Part shown: one piece after another, positions 26,801 through 34,670 of the stretch | Layout: every line of letters begins with the position of its first letter | Numbering within the stretch: the stretch's first letter is position 1 | Assembly: GCA_034521225.1 (NCBI GenBank) | Contig: JAXHMR010000025.1 | Span: forward strand, 124,001 to 188,000 | DNA from: Woeseia sp034521225 | Lineage (GTDB): Bacteria > Pseudomonadota > Gammaproteobacteria > Steroidobacterales > Woeseiaceae | Length of the DNA stretch: 64,000 bases | Direction: 5' to 3' | Position numbers and translations under genes: made by a program | Notes under the pieces: model-generated | What the model saw: the letters and a program-made list of their open reading frames with translations, nothing else | Database searches by the model: none | What the model was told of the DNA's origin: nothing

Positions 26801-28709
26801 CCAGACGGATCCCTTCACCGTAGCCGGCATCGGCGACATGGCCGGCGATGTATTTGGCAACGGCATGCTGCTGTCGGACAAGATCAAGCTCGTGGCGGCG
26901 TTCAACCATGAGCACATCTTTATTGACCCGGAACCGGACATGGACGCCAGTTTCAAGGAACGCGAACGCCTGTTCCGGCTGCCGCGCTCGAGCTGGCAGG
27001 ATTACGATGACAAGCTGATATCGAAAGGCGGCGGCGTGTTCTCGCGCCAGGCCAAGCAGATCCGGCTGTCACCGGAAGCGCGGCAGTTGCTGGACACCCG
27101 GCAGACAACGATGCAGCCGCTTGAGATGATTTGTGCCATCCTGAAAATGAAGGTAGACCTGCTGTGGAACGGCGGTATCGGCACTTACGTCAAGGCCGGT
27201 TCGGAAAGCAATGCCGACGTCGGTGACCGCAGCAATGATGCTGTCCGCGTAAACGCGAGCCAGTTGCGCTGCAAGGTCATTGGCGAAGGGGGCAACCTCG
27301 GCCTGACCCAGCTAGGGCGCATTGAATTCAGCCTGAACGGCGGGCGCGTCAATACCGACTTCATCGACAACTCGGCTGGCGTAGACAGTTCCGACCGCGA
27401 GGTCAACATCAAGATACTGCTGCGCGCGGCGGAGCAGGAAAAAGGCCTGACACGCCCGAATCGCAACAAATTGCTTGCCAAAATGACGGACGAGGTAGCG
27501 CGTTTCGTGCTGCGCAGCAATTATCTGCAAACACAGGCTATAAGCATGATGGAGGCCCGTGCGCGCGAACGACTTGATGAAACGGCGCGGCTGATCATCA
27601 ACCTTGAAAAGACCGGGTTGCTGGACCGTGATCTCGAATTCCTGCCCGACGAGATGGAAATCGAGGAACGCCGGCAGCGCAAACAGGGCATGACGCGCCC
27701 GGAAATTGCCGTCGTACTGAGCTATGCAAAAATTGACCTGTACAACGGGCTCATCAGTTCCGACCAGACTTTCGAGGATTTCCTCACCACCGACCCGCAG
27801 CGCTACTTTCCGCCGGTGCTGCGTCGCCGCTACAAGGACCTTATCCCGGGGCACCGGCTGAGCCGCGAAATCCTGGCCACGCTGATCGCGAACAATATCG
27901 TCAACCGCATGGGTCCGGTCTTCGTCAAGCGCATACAACAGGACACCGGCGCCAATACCGTGACCATTGCGCGCGCATACGTTATCGCCCGCGAACTCTG
28001 CCGCGCTTCCGCAATCTGGCGCATGATCGAGGCGCTTGATAACGAAGTTCCGGCCACTATCCAGCAGACGATCCTGTTCGAAGTCAGCCGTACACTGCGC
28101 CATGCGTGCTACTGGCTGATCGAACGCTACGGCGACAATCTTGAAATCGTTGCAACAGTCGACCGCCTCAAGGTTCCGGTGCACACGATCTACAACCGTG
28201 CCAGCAGCATTGTTGTCGGCATGGGCAAGCAACGGCAGAAAACCGCGACCGCCGACCTGGCCGCGCTCGAGGTGCCGGAAAAGCTGGCGCGCATGCTGGC
28301 GTCGTTGCTCCTGACACGCGGCGGACTGGATATTGCCGACCTGTCGACGGAATTTGGCACGGACCTGATGGATACGGCCCGCATGTATGCGTCACTGAGC
28401 GAGCGGCTGGGCATTGTCTGGCTGCACCGCAATGTCGAGAACCTGTCCGTTGAAGGCCGCTGGCAGGCGCTTGCGCGCGGCAACCTGAGGGACGACTTCT
28501 ACCGCATACGCCGTGAACTCGCGACGCAGCTCCTGACGAAGAGCGGCAAACAAAGCGCGCAGCAGATGTTCGACAACTGGCTTGCCGAGCACGCGAGCGG
28601 AGTCCAAAAATTCGAATCTATCCTGTCGGACATGAGGCTGCGTGACGAGATCGACTTTGCAACGCTGTCCGTTGCCCAGCAGGAACTGAGAAAACTTATT
28701 TCGGAATAG
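23880..28709 (+). CDS. NAD-specific glutamate dehydrogenase, large (180-kDa) type
   Basis: Deaminates glutamate to 2-oxoglutarate with NAD, chiefly catabolic. At 1609 residues it has the size of the large GDH class. The N-terminal region carries ACT-like regulatory parts (NDNMPFLVDSVSAAIARQDL). The catalytic domain shows GGDVARGGLRWSDRREDFRTE, PTGAKGGFVPKQLP with the catalytic lysine near residue 850, GGSAGYDHKKMGITARGAWE and the NAD-binding GIGDMAGDVFGNGMLL near 980. A long helical C-terminal region follows. The GTG start at 23880 is used. gpmA follows by 16 bases. The gene is intact over 4.8 kb. Confidence 0.95.
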   Translation: MSKQPQRRASDLTDRLLDQIVASKPRSKSLKDRKQIDDFLREYFGNVPVEDLQDRTPSIMGQAAASHLDFAQVRKKGQALLRILNPSASKHGYDSAFTIVEMVNDNMPFLVDSVSAAIARQDLVIHMTIHPVLRVKRDKDGKLEYIADPRSEDGTAESFVRFTVDREADPQQLKLLEHEIQRVLADVRVAVRDWRKMRQKMTEAVESLENGPAGADDAVREESRKLLQWMADDRFTYLGYREYALQTRNKKEYLKPVTGTGLGLLASEERGGRTVELTAAMRRHARSKNWLIITKANSRSTVHRSSYLDYVGVKKFDKKGNAIGELRFIGLFTSVAYSENPRNIPLLRLKVQRVIERTHLDPSGHRGKSLLHILDSFPRDELFQSSVHDLVRTTTGILNLQDRHRVKFFLRRDTFRRFFSCIVYVPKEKYTTSIRQRIEEILLDAFDGISVDSSVQISDSPLARVHLIVRTNVGARPRISMRRIEQRIAAAVVTWRDKLRRELMDRFGHEEAPILYREFGEGFPAAYEADTEPAAACLDVKRVDGLLKGEHNNYLLLYRPKNAVGDALNFRTFQKDHPLLLSNVLPILEDMGTEVHSERPYKVQLRNGEVFWIQDFALNYPDIDELDLDSAAERFQNGFHRILSGDAENDGFNKLILAAGLTWRETALIRTYAKFLQQLGLPFSQNYMEDVLAAYPGVAGTLVEQFQLQFNPKLAEKKRKAALETCVSSIQRAIARARNLDEDRILTAFFSAVSASLRTNYYQRTANGRLKPCLSIKFDPGQLREAPLPKPRYEIFVYSPRVEGVHLRGGDVARGGLRWSDRREDFRTEVLGLMKAQIVKNTVIVPTGAKGGFVPKQLPQGDRDTVMKEVIACYQTFIRGLLDITDNVVDGKVVVPPNVVRRDGDDPYLVVAADKGTATFSDIANQISAEYGFWLDDAFASGGSAGYDHKKMGITARGAWEAVKRHFREQGLNVQTDPFTVAGIGDMAGDVFGNGMLLSDKIKLVAAFNHEHIFIDPEPDMDASFKERERLFRLPRSSWQDYDDKLISKGGGVFSRQAKQIRLSPEARQLLDTRQTTMQPLEMICAILKMKVDLLWNGGIGTYVKAGSESNADVGDRSNDAVRVNASQLRCKVIGEGGNLGLTQLGRIEFSLNGGRVNTDFIDNSAGVDSSDREVNIKILLRAAEQEKGLTRPNRNKLLAKMTDEVARFVLRSNYLQTQAISMMEARARERLDETARLIINLEKTGLLDRDLEFLPDEMEIEERRQRKQGMTRPEIAVVLSYAKIDLYNGLISSDQTFEDFLTTDPQRYFPPVLRRRYKDLIPGHRLSREILATLIANNIVNRMGPVFVKRIQQDTGANTVTIARAYVIARELCRASAIWRMIEALDNEVPATIQQTILFEVSRTLRHACYWLIERYGDNLEIVATVDRLKVPVHTIYNRASSIVVGMGKQRQKTATADLAALEVPEKLARMLASLLLTRGGLDIADLSTEFGTDLMDTARMYASLSERLGIVWLHRNVENLSVEGRWQALARGNLRDDFYRIRRELATQLLTKSGKQSAQQMFDNWLAEHASGVQKFESILSDMRLRDEIDFATLSVAQQELRKLISE

Positions 28710-28725
28710 CACGGAGCGATGGCGC

Positions 28726-29469
28726 ATGCCAGGGAAATTGATACTCTGCCGGCACGGACAGAGCGACTGGAACCTGAAAAACCTGTTCACGGGCTGGACG
28801 GATGTGGACCTGACCGACAAGGGGCGCGATGAAGCGCAAACTGCCGGCGTCGCGGTCAGGGAACTCGACTTCACTGTTGATATCGCCTACACGTCGGTCC
28901 TGAAACGGGCCATACGCACGCTGTGGCTGATGCTCGACGAGATGGACCGCATGTGGATACCGGTCATCCGCGACTGGCGCCTCAACGAACGCCACTACGG
29001 GGCGCTGCAGGGCCTCAACAAGGCGGAAACGGCCGCGAAATACGGCGATGAGCAGGTGCACATCTGGCGTCGCAGTTATGCCGAACCACCGCCCGGACTT
29101 GAGCGCGGCGACGAGCGTCATCCGTCGCACGATCCCCGCTACGCGGGCATTACCGGCCTGCCGGCCTCGGAATCCCTGAAAACCACCCTCGACCGGGTTG
29201 AGCCCTGCTGGCGCGAACACATTGCTACGGATTTGCTGGCAGGCAAGAACGTCCTCATTGCCGCGCACGGCAACAGCCTGCGAGCTCTCGTCAAGATGCT
29301 TGATAATGTATCCGAGGACGAAATCACAGGATTCAATATCCCGACCGGTATTCCGATGCTCTATGAGCTAAACGATAACCTCGAGCCACTGTCACGCCGC
29401 TTCCTTGGTGACCCTGACACCGTGGCCGCCGCGGCGGCAGCCGTTGCGAACCAGGCCAGCGGTGGATGA
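28726..29469 (+). CDS. gpmA: 2,3-bisphosphoglycerate-dependent phosphoglycerate mutase
   Basis: Interconverts 3- and 2-phosphoglycerate in glycolysis and gluconeogenesis. The 247-residue product has the phosphohistidine motif LCRHGQSDWN, FTGWTDVDLTDKG, RDWRLNERHYGALQGLNK and the second histidine in IAAHGNSLRALVK. It starts 16 bases after NAD-GDH and overlaps the next gene by 4 bases, so the three genes are probably one transcript. This is the cofactor-dependent form. Confidence 0.96.
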   Translation: MPGKLILCRHGQSDWNLKNLFTGWTDVDLTDKGRDEAQTAGVAVRELDFTVDIAYTSVLKRAIRTLWLMLDEMDRMWIPVIRDWRLNERHYGALQGLNKAETAAKYGDEQVHIWRRSYAEPPPGLERGDERHPSHDPRYAGITGLPASESLKTTLDRVEPCWREHIATDLLAGKNVLIAAHGNSLRALVKMLDNVSEDEITGFNIPTGIPMLYELNDNLEPLSRRFLGDPDTVAAAAAAVANQASGG

Positions 29470-29996
29470 GGCTAAGGCTCGGCGACATACAGCCGGCCCT
29501 TGAGGGCGGTGATCACTTCATTGCCGACAGTGCGCGAGTCATCGGTAAAGTCCGGCTGCAGCCGGGGGCCAGTGTCTGGTTCGGTGCGGTGCTGCGCGGC
29601 GACAACGAATTGATCGACATCGGGCGCGACAGCAATATCCAGGATGGTTCGATACTTCACACGGATCCCGGTGTCCCGCTGACGGTCGGTGCGCGCGTGA
29701 CCATCGGGCATCGCGTCGTCCTGCACGGCTGCACGATCGGCGACGGCAGTCTCATCGGCATCGGCAGTACGATACTCAATCGCGCGCGTATCGGGCGCCA
29801 TTGCCTCGTCGGTGCCCACTCGCTGGTAACCGAGGGCAAGGAATTTCCGGACGGCATGCTGATCCTCGGCTCGCCGGCGAAAGCCGTTCGTGAGCTGACC
29901 GCGGAGGAACGGGCAATGCTCGACGCATCGGCTGAAATCTATGTACAGAACAGCCAGCGGTTTCTCCGCGACCTTGCGGTGATCGACAAAACCTGA
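29466..29996 (+). CDS. Gamma-carbonic anhydrase-like hexapeptide-repeat protein
   Basis: A left-handed beta-helix protein of 176 residues in the YrdA/PaaY/CaiE group. Hexapeptide repeats run from about residue 25 to 130 (IGKVRL, VWFGAVLRGD, IDIGRDSNIQDGSILHTDPG). The metal-binding histidines correspond to SILHTD and to IGHRVVLHGC. Its ATG overlaps the gpmA stop (ATGA). Whether it hydrates CO2 or has another role is open; many family members show no measurable carbonic anhydrase activity. Confidence 0.85.
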   Translation: MRLRLGDIQPALEGGDHFIADSARVIGKVRLQPGASVWFGAVLRGDNELIDIGRDSNIQDGSILHTDPGVPLTVGARVTIGHRVVLHGCTIGDGSLIGIGSTILNRARIGRHCLVGAHSLVTEGKEFPDGMLILGSPAKAVRELTAEERAMLDASAEIYVQNSQRFLRDLAVIDKT

Positions 29997-30007
29997 CCGA
30001 ACCCGCT

Positions 30008-30178
30008 TCCGCCGCAGGGGAGCCTTTGAAGGAACGGCTCCCTCGATCCGCATTTCCATCAAAGGGGTCCGCGGTCCCCGGGGGGGCTTTGGGGGAACTC
30101 TGGCCGATCGGGCGATCGGCTTCTGAGGGCTGGCCGGACACGGACGTCCGGCCATGAATAATCCGGCCGGGGTGCTCC
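30008..30178. repeat. Degraded hairpin repeat and half-MITE
   Basis: The left part contains paired GGGAGCC / GGCTCCC and GGGGTCCGCGGTCCCC segments plus CTTTGGGGGAACTC, recalling the 9773 hairpin family. The right part contains CCGGACACGGACGTCCGG and CATGAATAATCCGGCC, the inner hairpin and right end of the MITE family without its left half. The 3' end of the thioesterase gene runs through it. Confidence 0.6.
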
Positions 30179-31087
30179 GGGCGCACCAACCGCTTCCCGA
30201 AGGCTGGATCGTTCGTCACCACGATCGCTGCCGGAAACGACGCGCACCAGGCCCTCCTGAGCCGACGATGCGACGAGGATCCCGTCACGGGTAAAAAACT
30301 GCCCTCGTGCAAAGCCGCGCGCACCGGATGCGGTCGGACTGTCCAGCGAATACAGCAACCAGTCGTCGACGCGAAACTCGCGGTGAAACCACAGCGCGTG
30401 GTCGAGGCTCGCCATCATCAGGTGGCCGCGGCCGAACAGGATGCCGTGCGGTAAGGTGCTTGTGCCGAGCAGTTCGAAATCGGATACGTAGGCAAGCAGG
30501 TTCTGGTGCAAGGACGTGCGGTCGGGCAATGCATCCACCGCCCGTATCCAGACCTGCTTTTCCGGCGGCCGCTTCTCGGCAACGTCGAAACGGATCTCCT
30601 GCACCGGCCGGAATTCGAACGGCCGCTTATCGGTCAGGAAGCGGCACATTTTTTCAGGCAGGCGCGCGAGTACGTCAGGAGCAACGTCTGAAAGCTCCTT
30701 CAGGCCGTCGGGACCGGGTACGTCCGGCATCCGGTTCTGGTGCTCCAATCCCTCCTCGGGCGTCTGGAATGAGGCTGCAAGATTGAAGATCGGGCGCCCG
30801 TGCTGGATTGCCACGACGCGCCGCACTGAAAAACTTCCGCCGTCACGGGCGCGATCCACCTCGTAGATAATGGGCGCATCGACATCACCGCGGCGCAGGA
30901 AATACGCATGCAGCGAGTGCGCAATACGGCCATCGACGGTCGAATGGGCGGCTGACAATGCCTGTCCGACTACCTGTCCGCCAAAAACCTGGGCACTACC
31001 GATGTCGCGACTTTCACCGCGGTAGATGTTGTCTTCGATTCTTTCGAGTTGCAGGAGATGCAACAGATCTTCGAGTACCGGGTGCAT
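30059..31087 (-). CDS. tesB: Acyl-CoA thioesterase II with an unusual C-terminal tail
   Basis: Double hot-dog thioesterase that hydrolyses acyl-CoA to free fatty acid and CoA. The ATG at 31087 gives MHPVLEDLLHLLQLERIEDN, matching TesB. GGQVVGQALSAAHSTV (near residue 35) and ASLDHALWFHREFRVDDWLLY carry the family motifs, including the active-site Asp. The protein should end near AQEGLVRV at about residue 286, yet it continues for about 55 residues that read through repeat DNA (PRPDYSWPDVRVRP). Either the normal stop was lost or an indel lies nearby. It follows the SDR gene by 7 bases. Confidence 0.9.
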   Translation of the reverse strand: MHPVLEDLLHLLQLERIEDNIYRGESRDIGSAQVFGGQVVGQALSAAHSTVDGRIAHSLHAYFLRRGDVDAPIIYEVDRARDGGSFSVRRVVAIQHGRPIFNLAASFQTPEEGLEHQNRMPDVPGPDGLKELSDVAPDVLARLPEKMCRFLTDKRPFEFRPVQEIRFDVAEKRPPEKQVWIRAVDALPDRTSLHQNLLAYVSDFELLGTSTLPHGILFGRGHLMMASLDHALWFHREFRVDDWLLYSLDSPTASGARGFARGQFFTRDGILVASSAQEGLVRVVSGSDRGDERSSLREAVGAPGAPRPDYSWPDVRVRPALRSRSPDRPEFPQSPPGDRGPL

Positions 31088-31094
31088 GAAAGAT

Positions 31095-31841
31095 TTATCC
31101 CGTGGCGCGTCCGCCATCGACCCTGATACCGGAACCGCTGACAAATGCGGCGTCGTCACTGGCCAGGAACAGGGCCACCTTGGCGATATCGATCGGGTCT
31201 CCCAGGCGGCGCTCGGCGGATCCCTGTATGCAATGATCCCGTAATACCTTGTCGTTCTGGAATACCCGGCGGCTTTCAGATGTCATGACGGCGCCCGGCT
31301 GTATGTAGTTCACCGTCACGCCGAATTTTCCCGTTTGGGCGGCAAACTCGCGCGTCTGTTCGGAAAGCGCATCCTCGGCGCGCGCAAACAGCGCGCTACC
31401 GTCCACGGGAAATGCGCTGCGCAGATAGCCAATGGAAATGATGCGCCCCGCCGGGCTATTCCGCAGCTTGGGCCATGCCGCGTCAAAATTCTTTTGTATC
31501 CGCTTCAGGCGCTGCATCAATGCAGGTTGCAGCTGGACCTCATCGGCGAAAGGCTCGGCCGGCTGCACCGCATAACTGTTGACGACCGCGTCGAGGCCGC
31601 CAAATTCCCTGACCGCGGCCTCGACCGCCGTAACCGCCGAGTCCGCCTCGCCCGCCGGCATCGTCAGGCTTTTGATGCCGGATACGGAACCGAGCAATTG
31701 GTCCAGATTGGCATCGCGGGAATCGATAGCGAGTACGTGCGCGCCGTGTTTGGCGTAGATCCGCGCGATTGCCTCGCCGATGCCGCTGCCGGCCCCGAAC
31801 ACAATGGCGCGAACGCCGAACAAGCGACCGCTATCCGCCAT
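31095..31841 (-). CDS. Short-chain dehydrogenase/reductase
   Basis: A 248-residue SDR with cofactor motif VFGAGSGIGEAIARIYAKHG and IDSRDAN after the second strand, then a VNSYAVQPAEPFADE segment. The usual catalytic Tyr-x-x-x-Lys is not evident: the expected position reads DGSALFARAEDALSEQ, with Ala-rich sequence in place of Tyr and Lys. It keeps the C-terminal SGSGIRVDGGRATG. It lies between the acyl-CoA synthetase and the thioesterase, so a lipid-related substrate is likely. It may be a weakly active or non-catalytic SDR. Confidence 0.8.
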   Translation of the reverse strand: MADSGRLFGVRAIVFGAGSGIGEAIARIYAKHGAHVLAIDSRDANLDQLLGSVSGIKSLTMPAGEADSAVTAVEAAVREFGGLDAVVNSYAVQPAEPFADEVQLQPALMQRLKRIQKNFDAAWPKLRNSPAGRIISIGYLRSAFPVDGSALFARAEDALSEQTREFAAQTGKFGVTVNYIQPGAVMTSESRRVFQNDKVLRDHCIQGSAERRLGDPIDIAKVALFLASDDAAFVSGSGIRVDGGRATG

Positions 31842-31873
31842 ATCCAGCCTCCGCCGCGCGGGTGCCCAATGAT

Positions 31874-33517
31874 TCAGGCCTCATTGGCAGTCGGCAACAC
31901 GTAGTCAGCAAACTGCTTGCGAAGCTCGATTTTCTTGATCTTGCCGGTTGCCGTGTGCGGAATCTCATCGACGAACACAACATCATCCGGCAGCCACCAG
32001 GTCGCAATTTTGCCGTCGAACCAGGCCAGCATTTCCTCGCGCGTCAGCTCCTTGCCTTCCGACTTGACGACAACCAGCAGTGGCCGTTCCGTCCACTTCG
32101 GGTGCGCGACGGCGATGACTGCCGCCTCATCGACGGCCGGGTGGCCCACCGCAATATTCTCGACATCGATCGAGCTGATCCATTCACCACCGGATTTTAT
32201 GACATCCTTCGTTCGATCAGTGATTTGCAGGAAGCCCTGCGGGTCGATATTGGCCACATCGCCGGTTTCGAACCAGCCATCATCGGTGTGCGTGCCGGCA
32301 CTGCCTTCGAGCTTGAAGTAGTCGCTGCAGATCCACGGACCTCGCACCTGCAGTGCACCGCTGGACTTTCCGTCCCAGGGCAATTCATTCCCTTCGTCAT
32401 CCATGACGCGCATCTCGACGCCAAATATGCCGCGGCCCGCCTTGGTCTGGATCCTGAGGATTTCATCCGGCGACAGCGACTCCATGCCGGCCTTCAGCGT
32501 ATTGCAGGTGCCCAGCGGACTCATTTCGGTCATACCCCATCCCTGGTGCACGACGACGTCGTGCTTGTCCCGGAATTCGCGAATCATCGACTGCGGCACG
32601 GCCGCACCGCCGATCACGGTACGCTGCAATTTATTCATGCGCTGGTTGCTGCTCGCCGCGTATCGCAGCAGCGCCAGCCAGACGGTCGGCACACCCAGCG
32701 CAACCGTAACGTCCTCGTCTTCGAGCAGCTTGTACAGCGTTTCACCGTCACCCATTTTCGGTCCCGGCAAGACCAGTTTCGCGCCCACCATCAGCGCCGA
32801 ATACGGAATGCCCCACGCATTGACGTGAAACAGCGGCACGACCGGCAGAATACAGTCACGGTTGGAAAGGTTCAGTATGTCCGGCGCGATGCCCGCATAC
32901 GCATGCAGTATCGTCGAACGGTGGCTGTACAGGACACCCTTGGGGTCGCCGGTTGTGCCGGACGTATAGCAAAGCGCGGCAGCCTCGTGCTCATCGAGCA
33001 GAGGCCACTCATACTCCTCACTGCACTTGCCAATCAATGCCTCATAGGAGAAGACGTTCTTAAGCTCCGTCTCCGGCAGAGTCGCCTCGTCACACAGGAC
33101 AATAAAGCCCTCGACGCCGGGAATCTTGTCGGCAAGTTTCTCGATCAGCGGCATGAACATTGGGTCGACGAGCAGCCACTTGTCTTCGGCGTGATTGATA
33201 ATGAAGACCAGCTGCTCCGGAAACAGGCGCGGATTGATGGTGTGGCAGACATAGCCTGCCCCGCTGATCGCGTAATAGGCTTCGAGGTGACGGTAGTCGT
33301 TCCATGCCAGTGTGGCGATGCGATCGCCGCGCTTTATGCCGAGGCCATCCAGCGCGTTTGCCAGTTGCCGCGTACGGCGGCACAGGTCAGCTATCGTATA
33401 GCGGTGCTGCGGGTTGTCAGCCGTTACCGATACGATCTCCCGGTCGCCAAAATTTTTCTCCGCGTGCCGCACTATTCCGGACACGAGCAGCTGCGTTTCC
33501 ATCATCAAGCCATGCAT
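31874..33517 (-). CDS. Fatty-acyl-CoA synthetase (AMP-dependent ligase)
   Basis: Activates a carboxylic acid to its CoA thioester through an acyl-adenylate. The 547-residue product has the P-loop YTSGTTGDPKGVLYSHRS (near residue 180), HQGWGMTEMSPLG, DGWFETGDVANIDPQGFLQITDR and the C-terminal lysine motif PHTATGKIKKIELRK. It resembles medium/long-chain ligases of the AlkK type. The ATG at 33517 (MHGLMMETQLLVSGIVRHA) is chosen because upstream starts add non-family sequence. It forms a group with the SDR and thioesterase genes. Confidence 0.92.
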   Translation of the reverse strand: MHGLMMETQLLVSGIVRHAEKNFGDREIVSVTADNPQHRYTIADLCRRTRQLANALDGLGIKRGDRIATLAWNDYRHLEAYYAISGAGYVCHTINPRLFPEQLVFIINHAEDKWLLVDPMFMPLIEKLADKIPGVEGFIVLCDEATLPETELKNVFSYEALIGKCSEEYEWPLLDEHEAAALCYTSGTTGDPKGVLYSHRSTILHAYAGIAPDILNLSNRDCILPVVPLFHVNAWGIPYSALMVGAKLVLPGPKMGDGETLYKLLEDEDVTVALGVPTVWLALLRYAASSNQRMNKLQRTVIGGAAVPQSMIREFRDKHDVVVHQGWGMTEMSPLGTCNTLKAGMESLSPDEILRIQTKAGRGIFGVEMRVMDDEGNELPWDGKSSGALQVRGPWICSDYFKLEGSAGTHTDDGWFETGDVANIDPQGFLQITDRTKDVIKSGGEWISSIDVENIAVGHPAVDEAAVIAVAHPKWTERPLLVVVKSEGKELTREEMLAWFDGKIATWWLPDDVVFVDEIPHTATGKIKKIELRKQFADYVLPTANEA

Positions 33518-33671
33518 TATTACCCCCCCGTTTATTGGTGCCACGAGCGCAAGCGGCATACTGTCATTTAACAGAACAATCGGGTGATTCTGCAAGCATC
33601 ACGCACCCGGCCGTGCATCGCGCATGGCAGTGCAGGCAAGTCAGTGCCGTCACGAAGTGGCAGGGCAGTAA

Positions 33672-33848
33672 TCAGCGCCGGCCAGGGCCCATCAGGAACC
33701 AGAGAATCAGGCCCAGTAGCGGCAGTACGACGACGATCGCGATCCACAGCGCCTTATTGCCATTGCTGGCAGAGCTTTGCAGTATTTGCAATACCGCGTA
33801 GATGTCCGCGATCAGAATCAGGAACCCAAAAATGCCCGTCACTTCCAT
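33672..33848 (-). CDS. Small PLDc_N-type membrane protein
   Basis: A 58-residue protein read from the ATG at 33848: MEVTGIFGFLILIADIYAVL, a short polar turn (SSASNGNKAL), then a second helix WIAIVVVLPLLGLILWFLMG and a basic end PGRR. Two membrane helices with the P-LGLI-WF-GP pattern match the cardiolipin synthase N-terminal (PLDc_N) type of small protein. An AGGAGAG ribosome-binding site precedes it. It starts 12 bases after the MaoC gene stop. Function is unknown. Confidence 0.75.
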   Translation of the reverse strand: MEVTGIFGFLILIADIYAVLQILQSSASNGNKALWIAIVVVLPLLGLILWFLMGPGRR

Positions 33849-33860
33849 GCGTCTCTCCTT

Positions 33861-34331
33861 TTATTCTTGCCCGGCCTTTTCGCCGGCCGTTGGATTAAAA
33901 AAGTACATGCCGAGCGTTTCGGCGACACAGGCGGGCTTGCGCTCACCTTCGACCTCGACCTTGACCTCGGACAGCAGGTGCAGTGCGCCGCCGCGCTGGC
34001 GTGCCTGCAGCACGGTTGCGCGGCCCCGCACGCGGCTGCCTTCCTTGACCATGCTGTAGAACCGCACCTTGTTGCAACCGAAATTGAGTGCTCTTTGCAG
34101 GTTTTCGACCTGTACGAACTGTCCGGTCAGTGCCGGGATAAGTGACAGCGTCAGGTAGCCGTGCGCGATCGTCTTGCCTTCCGGCAATTCGCGCGCAGCC
34201 CGCTCGGTGTCGACGTGTATCCATTGATAGTCGCCGGTCGCCTCGGCGAACCGGTTGATGCTGGCCTGGTCAACGACCACCCAGTCCGACAGGCCAACTT
34301 CCGTGCCCTCCAGGGCTTTGGCATCGGCCAC
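33861..34331 (-). CDS. MaoC-family (R)-specific enoyl-CoA hydratase-like protein
   Basis: Hot-dog-fold hydratase or dehydratase acting on acyl-CoA. The active-site block FAEATGDYQWIHVDTERA (Asp and His) lies near residue 30 and AHGYLTLSLIPAL follows. The C-terminal CVAETLGMYFF is the last strand. The GTG at 34331 gives 156 residues, the family length; another GTG at 34385 would add 18 residues that look like leader. It is in line with the acyl-CoA synthetase group. Confidence 0.85.
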   Translation of the reverse strand: MADAKALEGTEVGLSDWVVVDQASINRFAEATGDYQWIHVDTERAARELPEGKTIAHGYLTLSLIPALTGQFVQVENLQRALNFGCNKVRFYSMVKEGSRVRGRATVLQARQRGGALHLLSEVKVEVEGERKPACVAETLGMYFFNPTAGEKAGQE

Positions 34332-34670
34332 TGATCCGATCGATGTGCAAAACGGGTCCCTGTGGGGCGCAGCATCATGCTGCACTTGTCATAAAGTCGG
34401 CTACAGAAATACACATAACACCGCAGCAGAGCAAGCACCGGGTTGCTGCAATGCTGCGGGTTTTCGTCGCCTGCCGTCAATTTGCAGCAGCAGCAGGCAG
34501 TCGCGGTCACCCCGGATGTTGCACCAGCGGACCGTCACGCGCTGGCTCCCGACGGCCGTCGCGGCAATTTCGCCCGCGAATGCTGCGGCTTATACTGGCC
34601 AGGAGTCTGCGCGGTAGAAACGGACGAGGCGAGGGGGGGACAATGGCGCCCGGACGGGCGGAGACAGACG
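34332..34670. other. Divergent intergenic region between the MaoC and mocA-like genes
   Basis: The 339 bases hold no credible gene. A run of GCAGCAGCAGCAGGC-like triplets lies near 34490. A single CAGGAGTCTGCGCGGTAGAA arm of the palindrome family at 12337 occurs at 34601-34620, without its partner. A CTTATACTGG segment at about 34588 could be part of a promoter. Confidence 0.45.

Noticed and set aside
25374..26915. A 513-codon open frame on the minus strand
   Set aside because: It is antisense to the NAD-glutamate dehydrogenase catalytic region and reflects codon bias of that gene.
31769..33571. A 600-codon open frame on the plus strand
   Set aside because: It lies antisense to the acyl-CoA synthetase, whose motifs are unmistakable. 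The antisense product shows no family motif and is a by-product of high GC content.
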